This document shows positions 34,415 to 45,420 of a stretch of DNA of 45,420 nucleotides, piece by piece. The stretch spans positions 15,001 through 60,420 of the forward strand of contig JAHBMJ010005957.1 of assembly GCA_018398765.1 (NCBI GenBank), given 5' to 3'. A model generated the notes under the pieces. It had not been told where the DNA came from and did no database searches. It saw only the letters and a list, made by a program, of their open reading frames with translations. Each line of letters begins with the position of its first letter. The stretch's first letter is position 1. Source of the DNA: Chromera velia (Eukaryota > Sar > Chromeraceae). The position numbers and the translations under genes were made by a program.

Positions 34415-36430
34415 TTAACAGCTAGCGCAGCTCTCTTTCCCGTCTTCCCGTCTGCTTCCAGCATTGCCTGTAGGGAGGGTTTCAGACCGCAACTGTGGTC
34501 GCCTTGACGAGGTTGTATTCGAGAGGGCCCCTTTCTCCCAACGTTGCCTCGAAGGCTTCAGGAAATCTGACCCTTCGGGTCCTCGGCTGCCTGCCTGGTT
34601 GCACAGCTGTATAATCTCATCTGCAGAGGGGATCATAAAAGTATTTACATCTTCTTCAGGTGGCACCTTTCCCCAACACTGGAGAAAGCGGAGGGCAACA
34701 CTCGAGCTAGAGAATCCGACAGATGTTTGAATCTCAGTTAGTACCTTCATGGCCACAGAGAAGACTCACCAACCTAGCATACTTGGGATTCCAGCAATAG
34801 GGGCGCACTGGTTTATCCTCTCTAACCTCATCAATAGTGAAGTTCACAGTCGCACGGAAGGGCATTCCGTTCACGTTGTGCTCAGATATCTCGTTGTGAA
34901 GCAGTTTCGACACTTCATGAGAAACAGGCACAATCAAACTTTTCCAGAAACCTATGGCGGAGAAGAGAACAGGACTTTAGGATCTCAGGCAAAGGCAGTG
35001 GAACGGGTTTGGCACCGACAATAGTAGCCTTGTCGACAATCATATTATGACGTCTAGGTGCTGTCCTTTCATATTCCCCTCCTTCCATGCATACCCGGGT
35101 GCCGTGCGGACGAGCTACTTGCCTGCCAGTGTACACTGGCTGGCCCTCCTCATTTAGTCTGATAATGACTTGTTCGAAGTGCAAGAAGCCAAACTCGCTT
35201 AAACTGTTTTCAGGGTTCTCACGATCCCATCTCTATAGCTCGAGACATGATATCCAGCTTAGCCTCTCCCCTGCATTCTCGGTGACGATTGATTTTCTGT
35301 GTGCAAGGAGAAAGAGAGAGAAATTCAACGTACACTTATCCATGCGTGAACAAACAACATGTACAAAAATTTAAAAAGGAAACTTGGGGCATCCGATTCT
35401 ATCAAGTACAACTTTCAAAGCTGGAAAGACTACATGCTAGACTATATGGCCGTAACTCGATTTATTCTGGTGAAACCGTGCTTTTGAAGCTTGCATGGAT
35501 GTGAGAAAACGTATGAGTGGATGCGTGGGTGGGTGGTTGAAGAGGAGGCCCTGGCTCAAAACAACGAATTATCATAATGACATTTTATGACCAACCTGGA
35601 GTCTGTCGATCTGGCGGTCTCGGTACCCCTCGTAGATTGCATTGAGCCGTTCAATGACATTCAAAGCAGTATGTTCTGCGTTGGGCACACTGCGCTCATA
35701 ATGAGCAGAAGCAATTCGATAGGCCAGACCGCAGATTCTACTGTTTTTCTTCTGTGCCTTCCAGTTGGAGGCGGTGGCTTTTGAGGCAGTCTTGACCGCA
35801 GCAGTAGCAGCTGCATCAGAGGGAGCCTTTGCGAGGCTTTCCTTCATCGTCATGGCAATCTTCTCTGCTACAGTCGCCTCACCTTTTACTTTGGCAAGCT
35901 GCCTCTCAATCTTTTTTCTTTTCTCACTCTCTTCTCTCACAAAGACCTGGGCTCGGCTTGCTGCTATTGATGCAGGCTATTATGCAGCACGCTCCATCCC
36001 ACTAGTGGTCTTCAGCCGATCCTCCAACTGCTTCACCAAAGAATTCGCTTCATCGGAAATATCTACTCTGCTGAGCAGGTCTGCAGTCAGTCCCTCATAG
36101 TCGCTGCCCACTTTTCGCATCTTTTTTTCTTTATCGGTCGATTGGGAAGACTTGTCTAAACTGCCTGCGAACATCTGATTTAACGACCGTGTCTCAGCCA
36201 CTATTAAATCATATATCCACGGCGAGAGCAGACAAGGGAGGAATCGGCGATGGTCAGCTGCTCTCTAGCTTTGTCAAAACAGGCCTGGAAGCGCATTCGG
36301 AGTTCCAGACTAGGTTCCGGGAAGATCTTTGAATTAATGGCGTTTTCATGAACTGCAACTCACTTGGCTGTTTGGGTCTTCGCTGCACTGTTCTGCAGGT
36401 GTTTTTTTGATATACAGGATTAGTTTGCAT
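34415..36430 (-). CDS. Unrecognised multi-exon gene with short introns (3' portion)
   Basis: A phase-consistent chain of minus-strand exons: about 36430-36364, 36326-36234, 36174-36003, 35963-35596, 35232-35016, 34951-34770 and 34678-34415 (stop). Introns are 37, 59, 39, 363, 64 and 91 bp; the last contains a perfect TACTAAC branch-point motif (34737-34743). Coding runs include RFQACFDKAREQLT, a Lys/Glu/Ala-rich likely coiled coil (REESEKRKKIERQLAK), and a globular-looking part with FGFLHFEQVIIRLNEEGQ, MIVDKATIVGFWKSLIVPV and KPVRPYCWNPKYARL. I recognise no family. The 5' part is uncertain and probably continues to about 37850. Internal joins rest on phase and splice motifs only, and the smallest introns are the weakest point. 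Confidence 0.55.
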
Positions 36431-37855
36431 CGCAAAAACAAATGGTAATGGACATCAGGCCGGTCTTTCAGTTCAGTCACGCAAGTTTTGATAAATTAAG
36501 TGATTATACAGTGACTGATAGGGAAAGGAGCTGGAAAGACAAGAGGTAAGGAGGGGAGACATGAGGTCGATTCACTTCTTGCTTGTCACTTCTCAATCTA
36601 GGTTTTCGTTGTTGCATTTTGCAGAGAGAGCGCGATAAATTGGGTTTATGTAGCCTCCCTCCTAGTCCTGCCCACAAGACACTTTCACAAAGCACTCGAC
36701 GTACAGAAAGACAAGAGCTGCCCTTTTTGGAAGTTTTGCTGAAATGAAGACGCGATGTATGCTGCCAACTTCCGGAAAATTGCATTTTTCTGATCTGATT
36801 CACTACTGTTCACACTTATAGGCAGTGAGACATCCTTAAGGAGGTTATCTCTGCTAAGGATGGTGAAAACCTCATCATTTAGAACCCTGACTGCCCCAGA
36901 GATGCACTTGTTGGTTATTTGTGTTTGCCATCTCCTCTTCGCCTCCCTCGAAGAGCTCCTCTTCGACTGCTCTTTCTTCTTCCGCTCATGGAACCAGACT
37001 GAGTGCCCTCTTACTGTCGAGCATGGCAAAAACCCGCTCTGAATCACCTGGGAGCTCTTCAGTCTCAGCCTCTGCAGGTATCAGTACATGGGAAGGGGGA
37101 GTCGGGGCCCTGCTGGCAGCTGTTGAGACAGGGAGCACTGAAGCAATCTAAGGCTCCCTCGTAGGCAGTCTCTAGGGCAGGGTCTGCTGGTCATGGGGGG
37201 AGAGGGAGGGGGCAACATGATCCCGTATGTGGCGCTGCAGCAGTGGCCTGCCGGGAGAAAATGAGGTCATGGTCCTTCACTGTGACAGGCTAGCCTTCAA
37301 GGCAGAAGGAGCGGTCGGCACTGTCGCCTTCAACTTTCCAGCCGAAAGATGCAGTACAGCATCGCTGTGCCAACCCATCATGCTGTCGATGCAGCCTTGG
37401 ATATTTTTCATTATATCCTCGCTCTCTGCTCTTACTTCTTCCTTAGCCTGGGTAACCTCCCTTTTGTGTTGTGCCACTGCCTCATTCATAGCCTTCTCGA
37501 ACGTTTCCTGTGCTCTTTTCTTTCTTTTACCCAGTCTTTCATGAATCTGGGCCTGCCTGCTGCGCAACCAGGCCATGGCAAAGGAGATCGTCTGCTTAAA
37601 CTAGCCAGTCACACCACTCACGACATCAAAGTCCATGGGGAGCTCGCGTGGGCCTTAACGGAAAGGAACCCCATGCACCGAGCGGCAGTTCAGCCTCTCT
37701 TCAAGTCTCTCTCTCCTTGTTCCTAGCCGTATCCATGTTCTGGGTCGGCTTTGCTCTGCCCGGGGGAATAAAATTGCCGCTAGAGACACGGGCAGCATTG
37801 CTGCTTCCCCTTCCAGTGCCAGGCACCTCCACAGAGGCTAAGGCAGAGACTTAGG
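36431..37855 (-). CDS. Probable upstream exons of the same unknown gene, or a decayed neighbour
   Basis: Coding-like minus-strand stretches, in transcription order: about 37847-37700 (VEVPGTGRGSSNAARVSSG), 37600-37277 (RLGKRKKRAQETFEKAMNEAV, strongly coiled-coil-like), about 37110-37020 (ETEELPGDSERVFAMLDSKR), and 37010-36700 (FHERKKKEQSKRSS ... RVLNDEVFTILSRDNL ... AIFRKLAAYIASSFQ). The third and fourth are in different frames with no good splice site between them, so a frameshift or a missed intron is possible. No domain is recognised. They share strand, spacing and composition with the exons at 34415-36430, which is why I link them. Confidence 0.4.
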
Positions 37856-38576
37856 CCTTCCTAATCATATGGTTCCGGAGATGGCTGCAATGAAATAGAA
37901 ACAGAGACCGTGAAAAAGAACGTGCTCTGTCTACCACTTTTGTCGGAATAGCTAGCATACTGACGGCAGCATAAAGACTTCATCTATCAATTTACGTGAA
38001 GAGTCTGTGCATCACTGGTTCGGTTTCTTCTTCTACTTTAAGCCTTCGGACATTGCATCGAGAGACTGTCATACAATGTCATCTTGCTGTTCATTTTCCA
38101 ATCTTATTTATATTTAGATTTAATTCGAACCATTTGTATTTCACATGTCCAATACAGGAAAAGAATCTGTATCATCATTTTTATATGACTTAATTCTTTT
38201 CATTTATTGCAAAACAGTTAATTTATTTGTTTATACAATTCCGTGCATGCAACGGGTTCAAGTGTTGTTTGGAAAATGTTGCATGGTACACTGAAACTAT
38301 AGTGTAACACAATTCAAATTGTGACACAATACCCAATACACTGATACCGGTGATATAAATAATTATGTTACAATAGTTGGGATGAAATAGTTAGAATAAC
38401 TTAAGTGTGATGGAATTATTAGACAAAAAAGCAATGTCAAGGCATCTGTCAAGGCATTTAGACTAGCATTTAGACAATCTCTTACAATCTTTTATAGAGA
38501 TCAAGTGTCAGAGCCTAGAGTTTCAAAGTGACTTAAAGTTTTTATAGTCGTTAAAGTTTAGACTGTTCTTCTACAT
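37856..38576. other. AT-rich spacer
   Basis: Nothing beyond short AT-rich inverted repeats, such as caattcaaattgtgacaca near 38310. No gene is seen. Confidence 0.5.
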
Positions 38577-39112
38577 TCATTCATTCACTCTAGCACTTAC
38601 CTTACTCAGTCACTCACCTAGTCACTCACCTCACTCATTCACTCACTCATCTCACCTCACTGACAGTGACCTTACTTATACCTCACAGTCCTTACTCACC
38701 TCACTAACTTCCTCATTCACTCACTCACTTATAATTACTTGCTCACTCACTTACTCAATCACTCACTCTCTCACTTACTCACTCACTCACTCATTCATTC
38801 ATTCACTCACTTACTCACTCACTCACAGTGACTCACTCACTCATTCATTCACTCACTCACTCACTCACTCACTTACTCACTTATTTGACTTACTCACTTA
38901 ATCACTCACTCACTCACTCAATGAGTCACTCAATCACTCATTTAGTACCTCACTCACTCACTTACTCACTCACTCACTCACTCACTCACTCTGAGTCACT
39001 CATTCATCTGACTTACTTACTCACTCACTCACTCACTCATTCACTGAATGAGTCACTCAATCACTCACTTAGTACCTCATTCACTCACTTACTCACTCAC
39101 TCATTCACGCTC
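38577..39112. repeat. ACTC tetranucleotide array
   Basis: CACTCACTCA runs with ATTC, ACTT and CAGTGA interruptions. Two similar internal blocks (about 38900-38960 and 39040-39100), each with an AATGAGTCACTCAATCACTCA core, show local duplication. The Thr-His-Ser-Leu frame is an artefact of the repeat. Confidence 0.95.
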
Positions 39113-39896
39113 ATAAACGATATGCCAAACACGTACCCCACAGTGCATGTCAAACCGCGCTAAACACTGTAAACACGCAATCTACAACCATTTTTTTAAT
39201 ACATAAGTGTGATTTAATTGAATCAGTCAAAAGTTCTTAAAATTACAATTATTGTGTCATAAATCATTGTGGCATAAAAAGGTCTAGAAATTCTTATTGT
39301 GATATACTATAGTTCCACTGTATTGTATGGCTCGCATGCCCAGCGTGTGTTAATCACTCAGGACCGCACTCCTCGCGTCTTTTCGTCCCAGTGCGTCACT
39401 CCATGTAGCCCGCACGCCTCTGGGGCGCCTAACACCAGACTAGCTTATTAATTTCTCTAATTTTCTTAAACTTAATTCATAAAATTTTATTTTAATTTTT
39501 TTCTATTTTTTTGGATTATGGTATTAAAGTAATTTCTTTTTTAAAGATTCCATAAATTCTTTCATAATATGGAATTTGTTTCTATACACGTGTCTTGCTG
39601 ACTTGCTGAATGTCAAACGCTTAGTTAGAAGCCGATGACGATTGCGTCTTATCATGATTATCATAATAATATATGCTGTGGATTATGCTATGTCATAGCT
39701 TAGCTGTGTTGCTATCTCGGCACCACGCAGCATCAGATTCAGGTCTCAAATCAAATAACTATATGTCAGGTGATGACTCCCACTGATGAGAATCCAGAAA
39801 TCTTGAAAGCCGACAAGAGACAATATGACGAGCTCCGACCATAAGATGAATTCGACTAGGAATTCGAAGCGACTGCTGGGTGAATCAATACACAAA
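39113..39896. other. AT-rich spacer
   Basis: No gene is seen. It holds a second copy of a GCCGATGACGATTGCGT motif followed by ATCATGATTATCAT (39630-39670), related to 33404-33447. Confidence 0.5.
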
Positions 39897-40854
39897 TCAC
39901 TGCACGATGCACCCGTCGCAGTTCTGTTGTTGATCGCCTGTGCACATTCGTCGAGCCATTTCCTCCTGCAGGGAAGCAAGCCGGCATTCTTGTGAGGACA
40001 TCAACAAATTATTGAACAGTCAAAGAGCTTGAACAGAGGGGAAAGCGGGACGTAAGACAAAGAAATTGAACGGGGAGAGAGGAGAAGAGGGAGGGTGAAA
40101 AGCATGAAGGAATAGAAGTTCAATCGAAAGCCTAGAGAGAACGTGCGAAAGGGGAAACAGAGAAAAGGCTACAGCAGTGAGGCTGAGTCCCAAAAGAGAC
40201 CCGGACTCCATCCGTCAAGAGACCCACAGCCTGTTTGTTTGTTTGCAGGTGAATGAACAGACAAGACAGTCCAACCAGGAGGCGGGAGACAAGCAGCGAT
40301 GCAGACAGGCTGGCAGGTACACAGACAGAAAGAGGGACAGACAAAGAGGCACGCTATCACGAGAAACGACGCAGGCAAGCAGGCGGACAGGCGGGTCATC
40401 TGCAGGGCGGGAAGTCCTCTGACTGTTCGAGCATGCAGTAGGAATGGAAGGAGTGTCATAATCAATTCGGAGGTTTCACATGCAGGTGGAAGGAACAGAG
40501 GCGAGGGGAAGAAGTCGATTGAGTCCTTTTACGGCAAGAAGAGCGGGGAGGGGAGTAAGTTCCCACAACAAAAACAAAACAAACGATGGGAGGGAGCCAT
40601 GATGAGAGACAGTCACGGTAGACGGAGAGTGTTCCAAAACGAAAAGTGGATTGATTCCAGAGTGCACGGCGAGAAAAAGGCAGCGGTTCACACCAGGTCT
40701 GTTAAATCGTGATCACAGTCTCTCACCCGGAAGAAATTCAAATGGGTGTGGAGAAGAGGAGACACAAGGAGAATGAAGAGGTTTGCAGATAGCCGTGAGT
40801 GGCGGTCTAGTTTGGAGAAGGAGAGGGGAAGAGACAGAGCCTTGATGGGAGAGG

Positions 40855-40890
<36 letters not shown>

Positions 40891-42615
40891 GAAAGAAAGA
40901 GAGAGAGAGAGGGACTCACAAATGACGTGTATTTGTGGTTGCAGTCGCCTGTTGCGTAGGAGTCGACTTCAGTTCGAGTGATGTTGCAACCGACGCCCAG
41001 TCTGTCCCTGAGTGTTCCCGAAAGCCGGCTGTCTGCCTTCAGTGCGTTGAATGTGTTCGAATGATGGGTATGGAATCCGAGTCCGGTCAGATTCAACTTA
41101 TCCATCATGGCTGTCGGCAGGGTCTTCCATGGATGTGCACCTGTTGATCCTTCGTGAGACTCAGAGGGGGGGACAGCAGAAGAGCCTAAGGGGTCGTTGT
41201 CTCCTCTCATGACGGGCAGAGAGAGACGTTGGAGGTCCTCGTTCGTGGAGGCAAATTTCGATTCCACTTCCTCAAGACAACCCAGAGCACTGCAGGCAGT
41301 CAGAATTGAGAAGCAGATGGTTCCTGTTTGCACCTTCAATTGCATAGCCGGGGAAAAGTCTGACGATATCCATGCCGGCAGGAAAGGGCAGAAAAACAAA
41401 CCTGAAGCTCCCTTAATCGAGTTCTTTTCGATCCTCTCCGTTGTACAGAAAAGAGCATGCAGACTTTCTTGTGCCATGACTACCGCAGCAGTGAGAAAAT
41501 ACGTCTGGTTAAAGCCAGTACCTCCTCCACTCGTTTTGGGAAGGATTTAGTGGTCGGCGGAGCGTTTGAGAGCGAACCCTTGCGTTCGTGAGCAATTGAC
41601 CGGTACATGAAAAGCAAAAATGCGTAAGAGACCATTCGTGTGTGGCTATGTCTTTTTCCTGCGTTGTCTTTCTGCGATTTTCCAGTGTTGTCGTTTGCCT
41701 GTTTGTGTCTGGTTGGCCAGGCTCTCGCTCTTCTGTAACGTATGCAAGAGCGCACACCAACAGATTGACCAACTGACTGTCGCATTGCCTTGAGAGCTCC
41801 TCCCTCAGGGACCTTTTCCTTCTCTTTCTCTGCCTTGCGGCACCAGTCCTTCAGCTTTGACCTCGTGGGGGGAGAGAGGGGACGCGAAAAGGGAACTTCC
41901 TCAGTGCTCTGCAAGAGATGAAATACACAAAACCTACCAGATGTGAATGATGTACGCAGATATGTGTAAGAAGGTTCTTCTTGGCTCAGGAAATCGAAAG
42001 CAAAATGGTTTTTGTGGGCATCAAATCCCAATGGCGGCGTAAGAGGTGTTTTCTGAATGAAATTCCAGAAGAGAACTCTTGCAATCCCAGACTGACGATG
42101 TACTTTTGGAGGGAGGGAACGGTGTGGCACAGGGTGTCAACGTGCTGTTGGTCTTCGGTGTCCACCCGTCTGCTGAACACAACGTCAGTGTCGTCCCAAT
42201 TCAAAATGCCTGCACGAATGGAAAGCCAACAGGGTCTTTGACTGTCTTGCATTGGATGCGTGAGATGTGGAGACAATCAACTGATCGATGCCTTCAAATC
42301 TTTTGGTCGACCGAGATGCATGTCAAATATGTTAATGACAGAGAGGTGTAAAACTCGACGAAGATGCTTACAGTTCTTGAGCTGTGAGTTAACTTTTTCG
42401 TTGGCGGCTACGTTGATGCTCTCAGAGGTTGCACATGATTCTGTTCGTAGCTGTGCGACTGGCTCAATCTCTGGCCGGACCATCTGTTGCTTGTCTGTGC
42501 ACAATTTTTGAGTGAACTCTTTGGAATCGAGCACCTTGCAAGCAGAAACAGAGAGCGATCGGCAGCGAACTGTCAAGTGTGGGTGGTGAAGTGCTTGTAC
42601 GCAGATCACATGCAT
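39897..42615 (-). CDS. Unrecognised gene of about five exons
   Basis: Minus-strand exons 42615-42372, 42209-42097, 42052-41778, 41289-40920 and, less surely, 39965-39897 (stop TGA) join in phase (1, 0, 2, 0), with donors GTAAGC, GTCAGT, GTCAGT and GTGAGT and acceptors ending in CAG, for about 356 residues. Introns are 162, 44, 488 and about 954 bp; the last contains a GA/CT array next to its donor. Visible segments are DSKEFTQKLCTDKQQM, WDDTDVVFSRRVDTEDQQH, SKLKDWCRKAEKEKEK (basic), LEEVESKFASTNEDLQRLS and GVGCNITRTEVDSYATGDC. There is no recognised domain. If exon 4 instead started at an upstream in-frame Met (MQLKVQTGTICFS), that end would resemble a signal peptide. A TATATATATA run at 42707-42722 lies about 100 bp upstream of the chosen ATG. 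Confidence 0.45.
40858..40913. repeat. GA microsatellite
   Basis: GA and GAAA runs directly beside the exon 4 donor of the unknown gene. Confidence 0.9.
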
Positions 42616-42632
42616 CAGTTGCACCGGCCGAC

Positions 42633-42636
<4 letters not shown>

Positions 42637-42671
<35 letters not shown>
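42637..42671. repeat. GA microsatellite
   Basis: Uninterrupted GA run just upstream of the unknown minus-strand gene. A GCGCGCGC-AAA-GCGCGC hairpin follows at about 42730-42749. Confidence 0.9.
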
Positions 42672-42673
<2 letters not shown>

Positions 42674-45198
42674 GCGAAGTACGTATATACGTGAGACCTT
42701 TTGTGTGGGTATATATATATACAAGGGAGTGCGCGCGCAAAGCGCGCGGAAGTGACTAAGGTCTTGTCACCCGACTCTTGTGAATGTGTTAATTATGACG
42801 TACGGGTTAAAGGAAAACGTTAAAAAACATAAGCATGCAGTATTACGGTCTGATTACTAAATCTTTTCCTGAGCTACTATTGGTATCTAAATCCATCAAT
42901 TACACATTCACTGAACCGAATGCATTTAACATCATTATGACTTTAAAAAATTACGTATTCAATCAATCAACTAGTCAATTAAACAAGAGCTGTGTCATAA
43001 AATGTTCTAAAATTCGTTAGACTTACGGCTAAACTAGGCTAAACACATTCTGTAACCTTTCTTAGAGGATACTTTTTGATAAATGCTTTGTGTACCAACT
43101 ATGGAACTCATCGATCGATTGATAGTCAGTCAAAAAAGTTTTGTAATCTGGTATAAATTTTCCTAAATTTTCTTAAACAGCTTGATTATAAAAGCCTTTT
43201 ATAACTGTATTCAATAAATTAATGCCGATCGATATTGACGATCAATTTATGGATCAAGTATAATCAAGTCAAGGAAATTTACCATGCAATACCATTTAGG
43301 TGCCATCATAAAAAAAATGTATAAAAGAGCGATGTTCAATAAATGGCGGTCGATGTTGACGATCAAGTACGATCGTGTCGAGGAAACTTATCCTAAAATA
43401 ACTTTCAGGCACTGTTATGAAAAAACATATAAAATAAGAGGTATACGTTCGGAGAGAGAAACGAAAGGCGGGAAGAGAATGAAGAAAGCAGTGACAGAAT
43501 TTTAAAGAAAGAAGAAACACAGAACAGATAAAGAGGACAGAAGAGGTGATGGGAGAAAAGATAGAAGAGCGGAAAAGCGAAATATGGAAGGTTGTCAGGA
43601 TAGCAAGTTGTTAAAGACAGTCCTTAGATAGGGCGGCCTAGTCAGAACTTTTCAGTGAACATAGGCAAAGTTTAACAGAAAGATCAAAATTCGGGAAGTA
43701 GACTAAGTCAGGCAGACAGAATGGGTACCTAGCTGGGATGATGAGAAAGCAGTCAAACAGACAGGAAAGCAGAACTTTGAGCATACTCAGAAAAGAAGAC
43801 AAAATTAAAAATGCGGTCAGGTATACAGGAAGGCATCCTTACACGACAGCCAATAGGCAAGTAGGCAGGAATACGCTGAGTCGTGCCGAAAGGAAACGTC
43901 AAGACGGAAGCAGAGTGGGATTGCGACTTCTGAATCTCACAGTTTGTTTGTGAGGTGGCATGTAGAGATATGTACAGCTGAGAGGTCAAATAAGAGGTCA
44001 GAATTGACAGAAATAGCATGAGAGAGGCGAGATAAAAAAAATAAAATGCAAGTGAAGAGATGAGATGTGAATAAACAGGGTCACCGAGAGAGTAGCCTGT
44101 GGGTCTATCTGTCTGTCTGTCTGCCTGCCTGCCTGCCTGGCAGTGCCTATGTCTACGTGTTTGTATATCTCTTTGCCTTTCTGCTATTCTACCAGTACCA
44201 TTCTTTCATTTTACGGGTCTGCCTATTCTGCCGTTTGGCATATTTGTCTGCTTGCTTGCTTACCTGCCTGCCTGCATGCCCACCTGTCTACGCCGGGTGA
44301 TAGCTGAGGCATAAGAGCAATGAGTTGATGGCTGTAGGCAGAAAAAAGCGAGAACCAAACATAACAAAGAATACAGCAAGAAGAGGCTATGCATTGAAAT
44401 CAGAGCTCTGAGATTTAATGAGACTCGATGTGAGAGCTGACGTGAGCGCGAAAGACTCGGCAAAGAGGTAACTTAGATAACAGTGGGAGAGATGTGGCGT
44501 ACAAAAGTGTAATGAGAACAGTGAAATAAAATAGACAAGGCAGTGGATTGTCATGCGAAAGCATGCAGTGAAACCGATTATTGTAGGATTGAGCGGTGAT
44601 AAGATAAATAGAGATTGATATATATACGTTGAGTCAATGCATGATCAAATGCGAGCAACAGACCTGCATAAGTAAACATATCAGCGCAGTGAGCTAACAC
44701 GACCACATCATTTTGGGCAGTTGGAGAGCTGCAGGATGTATGCAGACAACGAAGATCGTGCAATGATACAGGCAAGTGGGAAGGAGAGAATGGAGTCACT
44801 GTGTAGTGGGATAAAGCAAACGAATGTCATTGAGAGACATTGAGAGCACGCAGTGAGATGAAAGCAATGTAAGAATAAGGCTAGTATGAATAGTAAGTCG
44901 CAGACACGGTGCTGGTGGTCTTAGATTATATATATGCATGATTGCACATCTTTGGAGCAACATGTAATTAAATCAAGCGGCTGACAAAACGGCTATATTT
45001 ATAATAATATACGGCTGAAATTTTTTTTAGACAAAAATATAATCGGCTGATGATGATGATGATGATGATTGAGGGTTAAATCCTAGATTTAGCGACGCCA
45101 AATCCCAAGCCACTAGCAAGGCTTTGAGGACAACCCAGAGCACACATTCATGGGGGGGGGGGATGAGGAAGCCTGCATGCCAATCGGATCGATTCGCC
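42672..45198. other. Gene-poor region with small repeats
   Basis: AT-rich then GA-rich DNA with no frame that looks coding. It contains a diverged tandem duplication of about 110 bp (43207-43325 and 43333-43435, sharing tcaataaat, cgatattgacgatcaa-like and ggaaayttaycc-like blocks), CTGT/CTGC tetramers (44108-44140 and 44250-44280), a GAT run (45048-45070) and a 10-base G run (about 45151). Confidence 0.5.
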
Positions 45199-45420
45199 TC
45201 AACTTGCCTTATCGACAGAATGGACCTTCTTGAGACAGTCGGCTATAGCTTTGGAACCGCTTCTAGGCAGAATTGTGCACAACAGCAACACCATATCCTT
45301 CATTTTTTTCTCATTATCAGAAGTGCCCCTCCCGGTTGCACCTGCAACGCGTTGTGCGATCTGTATTCTTATGTCAATGGGTACTTTCTGCTTTGCAATT
45401 TCATACAGTTCTTTCAGCCT
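45199..45420 (-). CDS. 3' end of an unknown coding region, runs off the window
   Basis: On the minus strand, 73 codons are open from the window edge to a TGA at 45199. The stretch has balanced, non-repetitive composition: LKELYEIAKQKVPIDIRIQ, then TILPRSGSKAIADCLKKV and a final DKAS. It appears helical and basic. No family is recognised. It has no start in the window and could be a last exon. Confidence 0.5.
   Translation of the reverse strand, partial: RLKELYEIAKQKVPIDIRIQIAQRVAGATGRGTSDNEKKMKDMVLLLCTILPRSGSKAIADCLKKVHSVDKAS

Overview
The window is eukaryotic nuclear DNA. Genes are broken by spliceosomal introns with GT-AG ends and phase-consistent exons. There is much low-complexity DNA, an 8.7-kb satellite and a Ty1/copia LTR retrotransposon. 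Nothing is arranged as operons, and no rRNA, tRNA or CRISPR was seen. The mix of intron-rich genes, CTGT/CTGC, CA, TC and ACTC microsatellites and a copia element would suit a repeat-rich alga or alveolate such as a chromerid. That assignment is an impression, not something the sequence proves.

Layout. 1-2957: mosaic of two long tandem modules (about 540 bp and about 340 bp), with no convincing gene. 2957-11693: satellite built from 10-bp half-units. Its 20-bp unit is stop-free and yields the same 20-residue peptide in every frame of a strand, so the many long ORFs there are by-products. 11694-14169: AT-rich spacer with a possible 1.1-kb inverted-repeat element. 14170-19121 (minus): an 8-exon gene for a tetratricopeptide-repeat protein of about 831 residues, the best supported cellular gene. 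19122-20529: spacer with a hairpin cluster and a CA array. 20535-27481: a complete but inactivated Ty1/copia element with 543-bp LTRs and a 5-bp target duplication. It carries gag, protease, integrase, reverse transcriptase and RNase H. An unmerged 786-bp repeat separated by a single N lies inside its integrase. 27487-29611: microsatellites plus exon-like stretches on the minus strand. 29612-33208 (plus): a 3-exon gene for a protein of about 919 residues with GHKL/Bergerat-fold ATP-binding motifs and a C-terminal histidine cluster. 33209-34414: AT-rich. 34415 to about 37850 (minus): an unrecognised multi-exon gene with unusually short introns. 38577-39112: ACTC microsatellite. 39897-42615 (minus): a second unrecognised gene of about 5 exons. 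42616-45198: gene-poor DNA. 45199-45420 (minus): the 3' end of another coding region that runs off the window.

The items most worth pursuing are the GHKL-type protein, the frame-independent satellite, and the purely transitional (C-to-T type) decay of the retrotransposon, which also accounts for all four of its in-frame stops. No functional link between the cellular genes is visible. They look like independent nuclear loci between repeats.
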